64,000 bases of DNA, from IMG/VR virus record IMGVR_UViG_3300042691_014285, positions 1 through 64,000 of that record; one strand, given 5' to 3'. Of this stretch, positions 36,489 to 45,311 are shown in pieces. The position numbers were made by a program, and so were the translations under genes. The notes beneath the pieces are model-generated. The model had not been told where the DNA came from. It saw nothing but the letters and a program-made list of their open reading frames with translations, and ran no database searches. The first letter of the stretch is position 1. Each line of letters opens with the position of its first letter. This stretch comes from a virus.

Positions 36489-36497
36489 AGTCTACTA

Positions 36498-36506
36498 AGT
36501 CTACCA
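36498..36506 (-). promoter_or_regulatory. Possible weak extended -10 for chaperone/tape measure genes
   Basis: Minus strand TGGTAGACT, nine nt before the ATG at 36488 and immediately after the terminator that follows the tail tube gene. No Shine-Dalgarno is visible, which would suit a leaderless start. The hexamer TAGACT is a poor -10, so this is tentative. Confidence 0.3.
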
Positions 36507-36543
36507 CAAAAACAACAAAGCCCACCTCGTTATGAGATGGGCT
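36503..36543 (-). terminator. Rho-independent terminator after the tail tube gene
   Basis: Minus strand: AGCCCATCTC, loop ATAAC, GAGGTGGGCT (10-bp stem with one wobble), then TTTGTTGTTTTTG. It lies 23 bp past the tail tube stop and would limit read-through into the chaperone and tape measure genes. Confidence 0.85.
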
Positions 36544-36565
36544 GAGCTGTATTATTAAGTTTTTA

Positions 36566-37207
36566 TTATGCTGGTGCAAATGTACGGTCAACGATCTTAC
36601 CGTATGATCCAGAACTATCTTCTGGTAGTAGACGGAATGATACTTCAAACATTGAAGCCTCATCACGCTTTGCTGCTACTGTTACATTCTCAATTGAGAG
36701 TGCACGGTATGCTGTGTATACACGTTCTGTTACTGCAGCTGTTGCAGGGTTTCCAGTTCCTGGACCCACGGCAACGATACCACGCTCTAGTGCAACATCG
36801 CCAATGTCTCCTGCTGACATGTCTAAGACCTGTCCTGCAGATGTTGACTTTGTTCCTGATAGCTTTGATTCTGGTGATGCAAGTGCTAGTAGAAGATTTT
36901 CTAGAGTAGCTTCAGCAAAAGCAGTTGCAAGGCTAACCTGCATACCCTGCTTGTATAGCTTAGCAACGTCAAGAACCTGATCTACTTGAACTTCACCAAA
37001 ATCTGGCTGGAACTGTAGTTCAAGACCATTCATAGTGTAACCTACGTTTGTGTAGTCTACAGCATTTAGTGTTGATGTAAGTGTAGTCTTAAAAGACTCT
37101 GTTCCAACAAACGGCTTTAGTGTTGATGGAGTTAGTGTTGTATCTGCAATAAAAAGTGCTGCTGCGCCAACGATGATGTTGTTGGACGTTCCACGACTAT
37201 ATGGCAT
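36566..37207 (-). CDS. Major tail tube protein
   Basis: 213 residues, beta-rich. Features such as NNIIVGAAALFIA at the N-terminus, the DVALERGIVAVGPG strand, and the SMFEVSFRLLPED closing region fit siphovirus tail tube subunits. It has its own strong promoter pair (37243-37280), AAAGGAAAAGAGG before the ATG and a strong terminator after it. A high-output single-gene unit is expected for the most abundant tail protein. Confidence 0.8.
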   Translation of the reverse strand: MPYSRGTSNNIIVGAAALFIADTTLTPSTLKPFVGTESFKTTLTSTLNAVDYTNVGYTMNGLELQFQPDFGEVQVDQVLDVAKLYKQGMQVSLATAFAEATLENLLLALASPESKLSGTKSTSAGQVLDMSAGDIGDVALERGIVAVGPGTGNPATAAVTERVYTAYRALSIENVTVAAKRDEASMFEVSFRLLPEDSSGSYGKIVDRTFAPA

Positions 37208-37242
37208 ATTCTTACCTCTTTTCCTTTAAAGATAGATATTAA

Positions 37243-37272
37243 ATTATACGGCGTTCTGTTTCCTCAAGTCAA
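37243..37272 (-). promoter_or_regulatory. Sigma-70-like promoter for the tail tube gene
   Basis: Minus strand TTGACT (37267-37272), 18-bp spacer, TATAAT (37243-37248). It lies about 36 nt upstream of the tail tube ATG. This is one of the few promoters in the window with a readable -35. Confidence 0.65.
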
Positions 37273-37280
37273 TTATAACA
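37272..37280 (-). promoter_or_regulatory. Second, overlapping extended -10 for the tail tube gene
   Basis: Minus strand TGTTATAAT. It overlaps the -35 of the promoter at 37243-37272, so the tail tube gene may have two start sites that compete or act in turn. Confidence 0.45.
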
Positions 37281-37285
37281 GCGTT

Positions 37286-37915
37286 TTAAATGACTAATTT
37301 AGTAGCCAAGGTCTCTGGCTGCCAGGAGTGGGCTGTCAAATCAGGCATCTGGTGATAGTCAAAGTCAATAATGATCTTATTGCCACCATATGTACGGGCT
37401 GTACCAAAGTCTATAATATCTCTGGTCTCCTCAAGCTGGTATACCTTGAAATTATGGAAGTAGAACTGGTTATCTAAAACCTCTGTAGGGCTTACCCTAA
37501 TCTGACGGTTACTACACCAGTTGTTGATTTCTTCTGCTGTTTCATCAAAACGATCCATAAGCCTTAAAACTGACTCTTGAATCATTACCATTTTTTCTAC
37601 TGGATTTTCTCCTGTAGCATAAAAATAATACAGCAACTGTTCGCACTTAATATGAGGAAAACCTTTTTTATTCATCTTGATTAGTCTATCCCATGTAGCA
37701 GCAACGCCTTGAGTGCTGCGACCAAAGAACTCTGTTAGATCATCTATTGTTGATGGTGTTGATGGAAAAAATGGAAGTGAAGCACCAAAGCTTTCATCTT
37801 CACCAAGCTGTGCTTTTAAAACCTCTGTAATTTTTTCTTGAAGGTATTTGTTTATCCACAAGACTGGAGTATTAATTACACCAGTCGTTCCTAGCCAAAT
37901 TTCTCCATACGTCAT
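37286..37915 (-). CDS. Head-tail connector/tail terminator-like protein (by position)
   Basis: 209 residues, mixed alpha/beta (EIWLGTTGVINTPVLWINKY; FYFHNFKVYQLEETRDIIDF). It is the last gene of the head-tail connector block, directly upstream of the tail tube gene, where tail terminator/completion proteins are usually found. I do not recognise the family from sequence alone. ATG overlaps the upstream gene by 1 bp. Confidence 0.5.
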   Translation of the reverse strand: MTYGEIWLGTTGVINTPVLWINKYLQEKITEVLKAQLGEDESFGASLPFFPSTPSTIDDLTEFFGRSTQGVAATWDRLIKMNKKGFPHIKCEQLLYYFYATGENPVEKMVMIQESVLRLMDRFDETAEEINNWCSNRQIRVSPTEVLDNQFYFHNFKVYQLEETRDIIDFGTARTYGGNKIIIDFDYHQMPDLTAHSWQPETLATKLVI

Positions 37916-38586
37916 TATTTAATCCCCGCATTCGCTATCCATCTATATCCTACCTGAACACCCTTTGATCTACCAGAAAGCTTTCCTGATCTTAGATTTC
38001 TTGAGTATACAACTGGGTTAGATAGGTATGCTTGTACACCACTTATCCTTAAGAATGCTTGTGTAAAGTATCTATTAAAAAATGTATCAACTATATTTTG
38101 AAAAGATCCTTCAACCTGATTTCCACCAGGATTTACTACTACAACCTTGCCTTTAGTGAAGACTGTATCTCCGCCATCTTCAAAAACCAAGACGCTTGCC
38201 TTCTTTGGTTTAATGGTTACTGGAGTTCCTTCTTCCATTATTTTAGCCTTATTATAAAAAGGTACTGACGAGCCATCTTTAATTGATGTTGATTGCTTCA
38301 TGGTTGACACAAACGAAAGGCCAAGGTTGCTTATTGTGTAGTTTATATCGTATAGACGTGCATCAGGACTTCCCACTTTATACCATTCATATATATGGTG
38401 TAGTGCTTTTGGATTTACCCTGGCATTTGAGTCTATATATTCTTTCAATATTTCAGATGTTAGTTTACCCATGTTATTTAAAAACTTTGTTTTTCCTGCT
38501 TGTGCGCCCTCTAAAAATCCAACAGAGTAGTCAATTATATTTTTCATTTCTTTTTTAAACATCTTATCATTCATTATAACTCTCAT
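37915..38586 (-). CDS. HK97 gp10-like head-tail joining protein
   Basis: 223 residues: an N-terminal helical half, then strands with YKVGSPDARLYDINY and SVLVFEDGGDTVFTKGKVVV, and a C-terminal helix. This layout and gene order fit HK97-gp10-type tail completion/connector proteins. The start overlaps the upstream stop (TAATGA); a second ATG four codons later is possible. Confidence 0.55.
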   Translation of the reverse strand: MRVIMNDKMFKKEMKNIIDYSVGFLEGAQAGKTKFLNNMGKLTSEILKEYIDSNARVNPKALHHIYEWYKVGSPDARLYDINYTISNLGLSFVSTMKQSTSIKDGSSVPFYNKAKIMEEGTPVTIKPKKASVLVFEDGGDTVFTKGKVVVVNPGGNQVEGSFQNIVDTFFNRYFTQAFLRISGVQAYLSNPVVYSRNLRSGKLSGRSKGVQVGYRWIANAGIK

Positions 38587-39032
38587 TATAAATCACTTGC
38601 CTGATTCTCTGATCGTCTTAATACTACCTTATGATATTCAACTGTACCAAATGGACCAACAATAGCTTCTGTTGTAGCAATTTCATAGATAGTGGATTTG
38701 CCATCTCTTGGTCCAGATGTCTCTATATAGATGGAATCTTCTTGGGTTGTTCTTATATTTGTAATAAGCACATTTGTTACTGCATTTCTTGAGTTACCCT
38801 TGCCAAACCTTAAGTCTGACCTTACTCTCCCAATTAAAATATTTTCTTTGGTAATGTTTACATTAGGCTTAACTTCTTCTTTGCCAACTATGCCAACTGG
38901 ACCAAAATTACAAGCTACAGATCTATCAAGAATCCATTGCTTTTTTAAGTTTCCGTAAACACCTTGCTCAACAACTGGATAGTAAACATCTGCAAGTAAT
39001 GGATATATAAAGTCTGTTGATTCGCATAGCAT
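38586..39032 (-). CDS. Head-closure (stopper)-like protein
   Basis: 148 residues, beta-barrel-like (YGNLKKQWILDRSVACNF; NVLITNIRTTQEDSIYIET; GTVEYHKVVLRR). Size, fold impression and place between adaptor and gp10-like genes fit SPP1 gp16-type stoppers that close the filled head. Overlaps its neighbours by 1 bp on each side. Confidence 0.5.
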   Translation of the reverse strand: MLCESTDFIYPLLADVYYPVVEQGVYGNLKKQWILDRSVACNFGPVGIVGKEEVKPNVNITKENILIGRVRSDLRFGKGNSRNAVTNVLITNIRTTQEDSIYIETSGPRDGKSTIYEIATTEAIVGPFGTVEYHKVVLRRSENQASDL

Positions 39033-39937
39033 TAAATGATGCCAATCTTGGTAATACTCTTTTTATATTTTTCAAGAATTTTATCAACTATCATGTTTCC
39101 AGTACCGTTAAAACTCATCTTATCAAATTGAATTTTGAACTGGTCTGTATTATATGATGTTACATATCGTTTGTAATAATCTAGCTTTCCACACTTAAGG
39201 TCATCAATGAGTACTGTTGTTGCATACTCAATGTCTGCTGGTACTGCTTTATACCCTATATCTAAAACAAGCACATAATCAAATCCTTCTGGAAAGTCTG
39301 CACCAGCATAGCCATAAAATGCTAGATTTCCAGGAGATACTGGAAGTCTTACTGGCCTTGACTCAAACCTATTATATTGATCAGACTCAACTCTTTGAAC
39401 AGATGAGTTGTCTAGTGTAACTACATATTGATATTCTCCTACTGTTGTATCGCTAACGTCATAAACAAGCTCATTGTTTTCATAAACCTTTAAAACCTTG
39501 TTAACGTTTTCCCATATTGGAAAAAGATCTGTTCCGAGACCTACTGTTTGAACAATGTGTTTTTCGTTATAAAATCCATCAACCACGTGTGAATCAATAA
39601 TTGATCTTGCAACCAGCTCAAGCATCTTATATTCTGCAATTTCTGATGCAGTGGTTCCAAGTTTTGATGGATCTGTATATGGCCTAACAATGTCTAAGTT
39701 GCTATCTACAACAAGAACACCTGCCGTGGTCTTAATTTTAAATGAAAACTTTCTATCATACTCTAACTTGCTTTGCGGTATTGTGTAGGTTATTTTTTTG
39801 TTTATATTAGATGTAGCTGTTACTGTTTCTACAGAATGATCAACTAAGTCCTCAATATAAATAACGTAGCTTGTAGTTGCTAATGGGACATCCCATGTAG
39901 TCACAATTGGGTAAGGTGGTAGTCTTAGAATTTCCAT
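39032..39937 (-). CDS. Head-tail connector protein with N-terminal Fn3-like domain
   Basis: 301 residues. Residues 1-85 look like a small Fn3/Ig-type beta domain (PIVTTWDVPLATTSYVIYIE). The rest is mixed, with a C-terminal helical part (ATTVLIDDLKCGKLDYY, IVDKILEKYKKSI). By position it could be the connector/adaptor protein. The beta domain may decorate the neck. Family not recognised. Confidence 0.5.
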   Translation of the reverse strand: MEILRLPPYPIVTTWDVPLATTSYVIYIEDLVDHSVETVTATSNINKKITYTIPQSKLEYDRKFSFKIKTTAGVLVVDSNLDIVRPYTDPSKLGTTASEIAEYKMLELVARSIIDSHVVDGFYNEKHIVQTVGLGTDLFPIWENVNKVLKVYENNELVYDVSDTTVGEYQYVVTLDNSSVQRVESDQYNRFESRPVRLPVSPGNLAFYGYAGADFPEGFDYVLVLDIGYKAVPADIEYATTVLIDDLKCGKLDYYKRYVTSYNTDQFKIQFDKMSFNGTGNMIVDKILEKYKKSITKIGII

Positions 39938-39939
39938 TA

Positions 39940-40272
39940 TTAGCTGTATGCTCCCTTTAGTTCTTCTGGGCTAGCTTCACGAACAGATCTATTAGAAATC
40001 CATTTGTCAGCATGCTCTTTAGTAACTATGTTATATCCAATTTTTAATTCTCCAACACCAACCCAGTTAAGATTTCTTTCAGAGTAAACTGCAACCTTTT
40101 CTTCGGGCTTGTGTTTAAATACTGGCTCTGTTGTTTCTTTAGGTATAAAGTTTAAAATAATTTCTAATATGTCTACTTTTTTACTTACACCAAAAATATC
40201 AATATTGTTTTGCTTTGCATAAGACTTTAGCTCAAAGACAGTTTTGTTGCTTAATTCTTCAACTACAGACAT
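39940..40272 (-). CDS. Small head/neck-region protein with SAP-like N-terminus
   Basis: 110 residues. The start (ELSNKTVFELKSYAKQNNID, then SKKVDILEIIL) resembles SAP/Rho-N type helix-extended-loop-helix motifs. The C-terminus (GYNIVTKEHADKW...VREASPEEL) matches the C-terminus of the next gene upstream. GGAGG sits just before the ATG at 40272. Possible capsid accessory protein; role unknown. Confidence 0.6.
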   Translation of the reverse strand: MSVVEELSNKTVFELKSYAKQNNIDIFGVSKKVDILEIILNFIPKETTEPVFKHKPEEKVAVYSERNLNWVGVGELKIGYNIVTKEHADKWISNRSVREASPEELKGAYS

Positions 40273-40309
40273 CTGTCCTCCTTTGACCTATGCAACAACA
40301 AGTAAGTTT

Positions 40310-40618
40310 TTACTTGTTAAAGTATGTTTCAATCTCTTCTACGCTTGCTTCACGAACCTTGGTATGGCGAAGGAGCTCTTCTGCATCCTTTTTACTTACT
40401 CTTGAATAACCCTTTGAAGCAGAAGCTCCAGATTCTGTAACAATGTCTTTAAGGGCATAAAGTACAACTGAGTCTGACGAATTAGGTGTTTGCTGGCTTG
40501 GCTTTGGAGCTTCTGGGGCAGGTGCCTTTTGCTCAACTGGTGCTGGCACAACAGTAGGTGTTTCTTTAATTAGTGCGTCAACTGCTGGCACATTTTCTAC
40601 TTTATTAAAATTGTCCAT
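40310..40618 (-). CDS. Pro/Ala-rich small protein downstream of the capsid gene
   Basis: 102 residues from the ATG at 40618, with GGAGG six nt upstream. The first half is a flexible Pro/Ala/Glu linker. The second half (YSRVSKKDAEELL...VREASVEEI) shares its pattern with the C-terminus of the neighbouring 110-residue protein. It could be a head decoration or head-tail accessory protein. It has its own promoter-like motif (40659-40667) after the capsid hairpin. Confidence 0.6.
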   Translation of the reverse strand: MDNFNKVENVPAVDALIKETPTVVPAPVEQKAPAPEAPKPSQQTPNSSDSVVLYALKDIVTESGASASKGYSRVSKKDAEELLRHTKVREASVEEIETYFNK

Positions 40619-40658
40619 TTTTTCCTCCAATATTAAATGAATTTAATCATTTTACTAA

Positions 40659-40667
40659 ATTATACCA
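40659..40667 (-). promoter_or_regulatory. Extended -10 promoter motif after the capsid gene
   Basis: Minus strand TGGTATAAT, just downstream of the hairpin following the capsid gene and 40 nt upstream of the ATG at 40618. It would restart transcription of the connector genes after the terminator. Confidence 0.55.
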
Positions 40668-40677
40668 CAATATGACT

Positions 40678-40707
40678 GAGGGAGACAGTTGTTACGCTGT
40701 CTCCCTC
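40678..40707 (-). terminator. Hairpin after the major capsid gene
   Basis: Perfect 11-bp inverted repeat GAGGGAGACAG / CTGTCTCCCTC with an 8-nt loop, starting about 20 bp past the capsid stop. The run of T that follows on the minus strand is weak (AGTCATATTGTGG), so it may be an attenuator or an mRNA-stabilising hairpin as well as a terminator. Confidence 0.65.
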
Positions 40708-40727
40708 GTCAAGTTAATCAGTGATGA

Positions 40728-41858
40728 TTATGCGTCTGCTGCTGCATCTGCGTAAGCAACTGCATCAAGCTCTTCCCATTGAAGACCGAAACGAACGAAT
40801 ACTGTGTATTCAATTGTATCCTTCTTTGGCTGGTAAGTACGGTTTACAGTGATATCACGCTGGAATCCCCATACACGGTTTGAAGGGAATGTAAGATCTA
40901 CATAGCCTGCTGGGTAGTATGGAACTTCCTGAACGTCAACACCAAGAACACGTGTTGTACGTGCTCCACCAAATGTCTGAGCTGTACCATCAAGGTATGC
41001 CTGACGATTTGCTGGTGTACCTGCTGGGCGGTTAGCAAATGCTTCTGCTACTGCGTCTGCAAGTGTACCGTTGTTCTTGATGATTCCTTGGAATGCATCT
41101 GTACCTGCGTAGAACTTTAGGTTAGACTTGATTGCACGATACTTACGTGGCATTGCAAGAATAATATTCTGCATTACTTCTGTTGTCCATGCGTTGTTTG
41201 CAACTGTTACGACTGACTCATTTGCGCCTGAGCCTGCTGCCTTAACCTTTGAAACGAAGCCTTCCATGATGTTCAGGAATGCGTCTCCGCCAGTTCCTGT
41301 ACCATTGATTGCAAGATCTTCAATGTCGTTAGCAAAAGCATTTGTCATCAAGCGAACTAGATGATCTTCCAATGCTCCGCCTTCAATATTATCTTCAAGT
41401 GCTTCTGTTGAAACTTCCCAGTCAAGACGAATCTTCTTGGTTGTAAGTTCAACCTTAGAGAATGTTGCACCTGCATTTGAGAATGTAGGTTGTGCCTGTG
41501 CTGCTGCACGGATGACACGCTCTCCAACGTTAACCTTTTCAAGTTCCATTGTGTTTGCACGCATTGTGACTCTACGTCCATCTTGAGCTAGTACAGTTGC
41601 ATCCCATACATAATCAATAAAGCGACGAGCCTGCTCTGGAAGCAGAATACCGCCTGGCGTACCAGATGGATTTACTGCGTTTGGTCCAGAAGTAAGTCCA
41701 AAGTTTGCAGTTGCAATGTTACCCATTACATCTGTTGGAGAAAGATTTCCAAGTGGTCCCTGTGCTACTGCACCGCCGATGCCGCCTGAAACTGCAACGC
41801 CGTCACCTGTTGGATGATTAAAAGACTTTTGAATATCTGTGTTATTTTGTTCTGACAT
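40728..41858 (-). CDS. Major capsid protein, HK97 fold
   Basis: 376 residues from the ATG at 41858, which has GGAGG eight nt upstream; a GTG three codons earlier is too close to that site. After a flexible N-terminus (1-60), PGGILLPEQARRFIDYVWD, the E-loop region with Trp/Glu strands (KIRLDWEVSTEALEDN), the spine helix DHLVRLMTNAFANDIEDLAI and the P-domain/A-domain (FYAGTDAFQGI, GVDVQEVPYYP) follow HK97 order. The upstream protease/scaffold gene and downstream hairpin fit. No delta domain is seen between it and the protease gene. Confidence 0.9.
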   Translation of the reverse strand: MSEQNNTDIQKSFNHPTGDGVAVSGGIGGAVAQGPLGNLSPTDVMGNIATANFGLTSGPNAVNPSGTPGGILLPEQARRFIDYVWDATVLAQDGRRVTMRANTMELEKVNVGERVIRAAAQAQPTFSNAGATFSKVELTTKKIRLDWEVSTEALEDNIEGGALEDHLVRLMTNAFANDIEDLAINGTGTGGDAFLNIMEGFVSKVKAAGSGANESVVTVANNAWTTEVMQNIILAMPRKYRAIKSNLKFYAGTDAFQGIIKNNGTLADAVAEAFANRPAGTPANRQAYLDGTAQTFGGARTTRVLGVDVQEVPYYPAGYVDLTFPSNRVWGFQRDITVNRTYQPKKDTIEYTVFVRFGLQWEELDAVAYADAAADA

Positions 41859-41884
41859 ATTGTTCACCTCCTAGTGATTTTGTT

Positions 41885-43192
41885 TTAGTTAAATAGGTCG
41901 GAATTTTTGAGGAAACGTCCGCCCCATAGGGATTTCTGAATCACTTTAGGTGATTCCTGTACAATCTCGCCGAGATCGCCAGACTTGCGGAAAGCGGTAT
42001 CTGCAACTACGGCATCTACGGTCTTTCCAAACTCGTTAAAGTTTCCCTTAACTTCCTTAACTTCATTTGTTACGGATTCAAGAGACTTTGTGATTGCATC
42101 AACATTGGCTTGCATAGCCTTTACTGTTGCTGCTAGATCGCTCAAGGCATTAGTTACAGAGTTTTGAATTTCAGAAACTGCCTTAGCAACTTCTGCTGTT
42201 GCTGATGCAACCTCAACAATTGCTTCGTCATTCTTCTCTGTTACTTCTTCAATAGAAGGAGCACTACCCTCTTCAACAACTGCATCTGACTTTTCGGCTA
42301 CAGTATCTTCTGTAACCTCTAGTGACTTTGCAACTGCCTCAGCAGGAGCCTCTGGAGCAACCTCAACTTCATTAACTACTTCTGCTGTTGGTGCTTCTAG
42401 CACATCAACAGACGATGTTGTTTCTTCTGTCATAGGATTATCCTCCTTTGCTATCTTAATTGTTCTAATGCCTTTTGCACTATCAACTAAGAACTTTATC
42501 ATTGTGGTTTTTTCTGAATCACTTTTTTCAACAAATCCTATATTTTTCATTTCTTCACCAGACACTGGGCTTAGCTCAGTTTCATTTTCAGATATTGTAA
42601 CGATGCCAGACTCTGAGTCCCAGAATACATTTTCAACAATTAAATCTGCTGAAGATCCAGTAATTGTATTTACACCGTCAACTTTTTCAACTGACATAAT
42701 GTTTGCGAATTGATTAGCAGGGGAATCAACAAGACTCAACTCTATTAAATCATATTCTTTAATAATTCTAATTGGCTTATCTGATTTTTCATCATAGCCA
42801 TCATCCCACTTATTCATTCGTCCCCCAATAGAAAAACCAGTATAGGTTCCATCTAGAACTTTTTCCCAGGCATCTTGTGCGCCCTTTGAAATGTAAGCAG
42901 AAACAAATACGCCCTTATAAAACTTCTTTGTTTCTGGATCAAAGTATTTTTCTTCTTTAAATGAAATCATTTTACCAACAGCTGATGGTTGGTGCATTTC
43001 ACGAATGTTTCCACGGAACTTAGCAAAAGCATCCATTGAGGCTTCAGTAGTTACAATGTCATCTTGCTTATCTAAGTTATCTAAAGATGCAAAACCAGAG
43101 ACAATTCTACGGCCTTCATCAACTTTTGTGAGAGGCATAGATAGGCGAACGTTGTCGCCATTGGTCGTCCAATGTGCTTTATTTATATTCAT
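41885..43192 (-). CDS. Prohead protease fused to a scaffold-like domain
   Basis: 435 residues. Residues 20-165 look like an XkdF/HK97-type prohead serine protease: RIVSGFASLDNLDKQDDIV, H67 in REMHQP, S121 in GFSIGGR and ELSLVDSPAN. Residues about 255-410 are a highly acidic, Ala/Val/Glu-rich coiled coil (VEVAPEAPAEAVAKS; SVTNALSDLAATVKAMQANV) typical of internal scaffolds. The fusion gives protease and scaffold in one chain; the protease would degrade the scaffold after capsid assembly. The ATG is only nine nt past a TGGTATAAT motif. Confidence 0.85.
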   Translation of the reverse strand: MNINKAHWTTNGDNVRLSMPLTKVDEGRRIVSGFASLDNLDKQDDIVTTEASMDAFAKFRGNIREMHQPSAVGKMISFKEEKYFDPETKKFYKGVFVSAYISKGAQDAWEKVLDGTYTGFSIGGRMNKWDDGYDEKSDKPIRIIKEYDLIELSLVDSPANQFANIMSVEKVDGVNTITGSSADLIVENVFWDSESGIVTISENETELSPVSGEEMKNIGFVEKSDSEKTTMIKFLVDSAKGIRTIKIAKEDNPMTEETTSSVDVLEAPTAEVVNEVEVAPEAPAEAVAKSLEVTEDTVAEKSDAVVEEGSAPSIEEVTEKNDEAIVEVASATAEVAKAVSEIQNSVTNALSDLAATVKAMQANVDAITKSLESVTNEVKEVKGNFNEFGKTVDAVVADTAFRKSGDLGEIVQESPKVIQKSLWGGRFLKNSDLFN

Positions 43193-43201
43193 GACGATTC
43201 T

Positions 43202-43210
43202 ATTATACCA
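43202..43210 (-). promoter_or_regulatory. Extended -10 promoter close to the protease start
   Basis: Minus strand TGGTATAAT; nine nt separate TATAAT from the ATG at 43192, so the mRNA leader would be at most a few nt. No Shine-Dalgarno is visible, which agrees with leaderless translation. Confidence 0.6.
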
Positions 43211-43232
43211 AACCTTTTAAAACATTTCTCAA

Positions 43233-44864
43233 CTATTGAGACGCTCTACCCTCACCCTTTGGATTACGTCCAGTTGTAGTTGCTGGTCCATCAGATTGGC
43301 TATTTGTTCGTTCTGTATTTCTTTCTCTGTTACCTGCAAGGTTAGAGTTTGAATCTGCTGCTTGTCTTGGTGACATTACAAAAGGTGTATCTCCATCTGG
43401 ATGTTGAGGCAAACCAATTGCTTCACGTGCCTCGTTAGGCATCATTACTTGAGTTTTAACATAACGCTCAAGAATTTGTGATTGAGTTATTTCGTCCGTA
43501 AGTGTAAGCTCATTAAACTTTAACTCCAGAATATCTGTCTTTTCCTTAATGATTTTGCTAATTACCTTGTTTAAATGGCCTTGGGCTGGGCGTGAAACCT
43601 GTTCCTTAAATGTACGATCTTGTGCTATTGATGCTGCAATGGCTGCTGAATCAGTACCGCCAAGCTTTGAAATTGGTACTTGATGGGCAACAAGAATATC
43701 ATCACGGTTTTGCTTGCGATACTCTTTAAAGGAACCATCCTGTATACCGTTTTCAATTGGCTCCATCTTAAACTCAACCTTGTTTTGGTCTGTATCTCCA
43801 GGAAGTGGGATGTAAAGAGTTCTATGTGATTGTGCCTTTAATCCTGTTTGTAGGAATCGGAACATCTTGTCTTCTGCTTCGTTAGAAAGCTTTGCTCCTT
43901 TGAGAGTTACAACATAGCGTGGAACAGCCTTGTTCTCAAAATAATCAATGTTATATTGAGATGCAAGTTGATCTCCAAGCAATGATGGAATTGCTGCAAC
44001 AATATCAGGGATACCATAATATGTATTTAAGGGTGAGTATTCCTTTATGTGAATAATTTCATTTGGTCGTGGATCTGATGTTACTGGGTTTGCATTAGTT
44101 GCACCAAAATTTCTAAAGTAAACAACTTTTTGACCAATGATCTGCATAAAGCCATCACGTAGGCGACGTATGCGAATTGTTGTTGATGGGATATGTCCTA
44201 CGTAACCAATATCTCCGTTTACTGTACGACCAACCTCAATGAAACCATTTCCAGTTGATTCAAGGTCTGTGTATACCTTTTCCATTGTTTTTGTAAATGA
44301 ATCATCATCATTAAGGCCTTCAAGCCAATCACGCATTTCAAACTTCATTCTTTCAATACGCTTGCGTGCTTTATCTATAGCACTTTGTTCTTTGCCTTCA
44401 AAGCTCAACATGGTGCGACCTGTTACTTCAAAAGAATATCCAAGTCCAACAATGTTAGCAACCTTGGCATCAATGGCAGCATGATTAGCAAAAGAAGTAT
44501 CATAAAAATTTGCAAGTTCATATAGATTAAATGGAGGAGTAATTACATCAAATAGGCCATATCCATTTCGGTATACTGTTCCAGGATTAATTGCTTTTGA
44601 TGCAGCATCAACACCCGTTGGAGTAGAATTAGCAGAATCTGCATAGGCTTCTGTATTTATATCTACGCCTGTTGATCCATATGCATACTCTGCTTTGCCA
44701 ATACTTCTCGTTGTTCTACGACGAAAGTTTTGATCAAGTCCAGAAAATTCTTTTATTGTATCCCAAGACTTATTAAATGGATCTTGCTCTTTAAAAACAT
44801 TTTCCCGTTCTTCTTGAGTATTTAAACTTGCAGAAATATATGTGTAATCAATATCCTCACTCAT
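43233..44864 (-). CDS. Portal protein
   Basis: 543 residues from the ATG at 44864, which overlaps the upstream stop as ATGAGTGA. The central region (PFNLYELANFYDTSFANHAA, then GNGFIEVGRTVNGDIGYVGH and HIKEYSPLNTYYGIPDIVAA) is typical of phage portal proteins, and the C-terminal third is helical and Asn/Arg-rich at the end. It forms the dodecameric ring for DNA entry. Protease and capsid genes follow in standard order. Confidence 0.9.
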   Translation of the reverse strand: MSEDIDYTYISASLNTQEERENVFKEQDPFNKSWDTIKEFSGLDQNFRRRTTRSIGKAEYAYGSTGVDINTEAYADSANSTPTGVDAASKAINPGTVYRNGYGLFDVITPPFNLYELANFYDTSFANHAAIDAKVANIVGLGYSFEVTGRTMLSFEGKEQSAIDKARKRIERMKFEMRDWLEGLNDDDSFTKTMEKVYTDLESTGNGFIEVGRTVNGDIGYVGHIPSTTIRIRRLRDGFMQIIGQKVVYFRNFGATNANPVTSDPRPNEIIHIKEYSPLNTYYGIPDIVAAIPSLLGDQLASQYNIDYFENKAVPRYVVTLKGAKLSNEAEDKMFRFLQTGLKAQSHRTLYIPLPGDTDQNKVEFKMEPIENGIQDGSFKEYRKQNRDDILVAHQVPISKLGGTDSAAIAASIAQDRTFKEQVSRPAQGHLNKVISKIIKEKTDILELKFNELTLTDEITQSQILERYVKTQVMMPNEAREAIGLPQHPDGDTPFVMSPRQAADSNSNLAGNRERNTERTNSQSDGPATTTGRNPKGEGRASQ

Positions 44865-45264
44865 CAAAGGCCTCTCTTCCAGCAACGTTTAATGTATCCT
44901 GTGCTGCTTTCCATGCCCCAAGGTCATTCATTGAAGGAATCAACCCACTAGACATTCTGTCAAGCTGCTCTGAATGTTGTTCATCAGAAATACGTGTTAG
45001 TCCAGGAACAAAGATCGCTTCACCGTCTCCTGGATCACCATAATGTTTTGCTGCACTTTTAAGTTCCGCAATTTTAGTAAAGTCATTACGCATTGATTCA
45101 ATGTTTAATACATTGCCACTACCGTCAGTAAACCACTTTCCAGTAGACTTTTTATATACATAAAGTCCCCAATCGTAATTCTTTTCAATGACCTTTTTAC
45201 GGACATTTCCTACAATAGGCAAACCAGTCTTTTGATTAATTAGTGGATTATTTACATTACTCAT
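44857..45264 (-). CDS. Hypothetical protein upstream of portal
   Basis: 135 residues from the second ATG (45264); a first ATG two codons earlier is possible. The chain has a Gly/Asp-rich middle (HYGDPGDGEAIFVPGL) and a helical C-terminus. TATACT ends seven nt before the 45264 ATG, so a leaderless mRNA could start exactly there. It opens the structural operon. Function unknown; a capsid-assembly role is suggested only by position. Confidence 0.6.
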   Translation of the reverse strand: MSNVNNPLINQKTGLPIVGNVRKKVIEKNYDWGLYVYKKSTGKWFTDGSGNVLNIESMRNDFTKIAELKSAAKHYGDPGDGEAIFVPGLTRISDEQHSEQLDRMSSGLIPSMNDLGAWKAAQDTLNVAGREAFDE

Positions 45265-45271
45265 AACCATA

Positions 45272-45280
45272 AGTATACCA
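45272..45280 (-). promoter_or_regulatory. Leaderless-type promoter of the head gene operon
   Basis: Minus strand TGGTATACT; seven nt separate TATACT from the ATG at 45264, the expected distance from -10 to transcription start. No Shine-Dalgarno precedes that ATG. Confidence 0.6.
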
Positions 45281-45311
45281 TAACACTGTTAAAGTGAACA
45301 GGCCCTTACCA

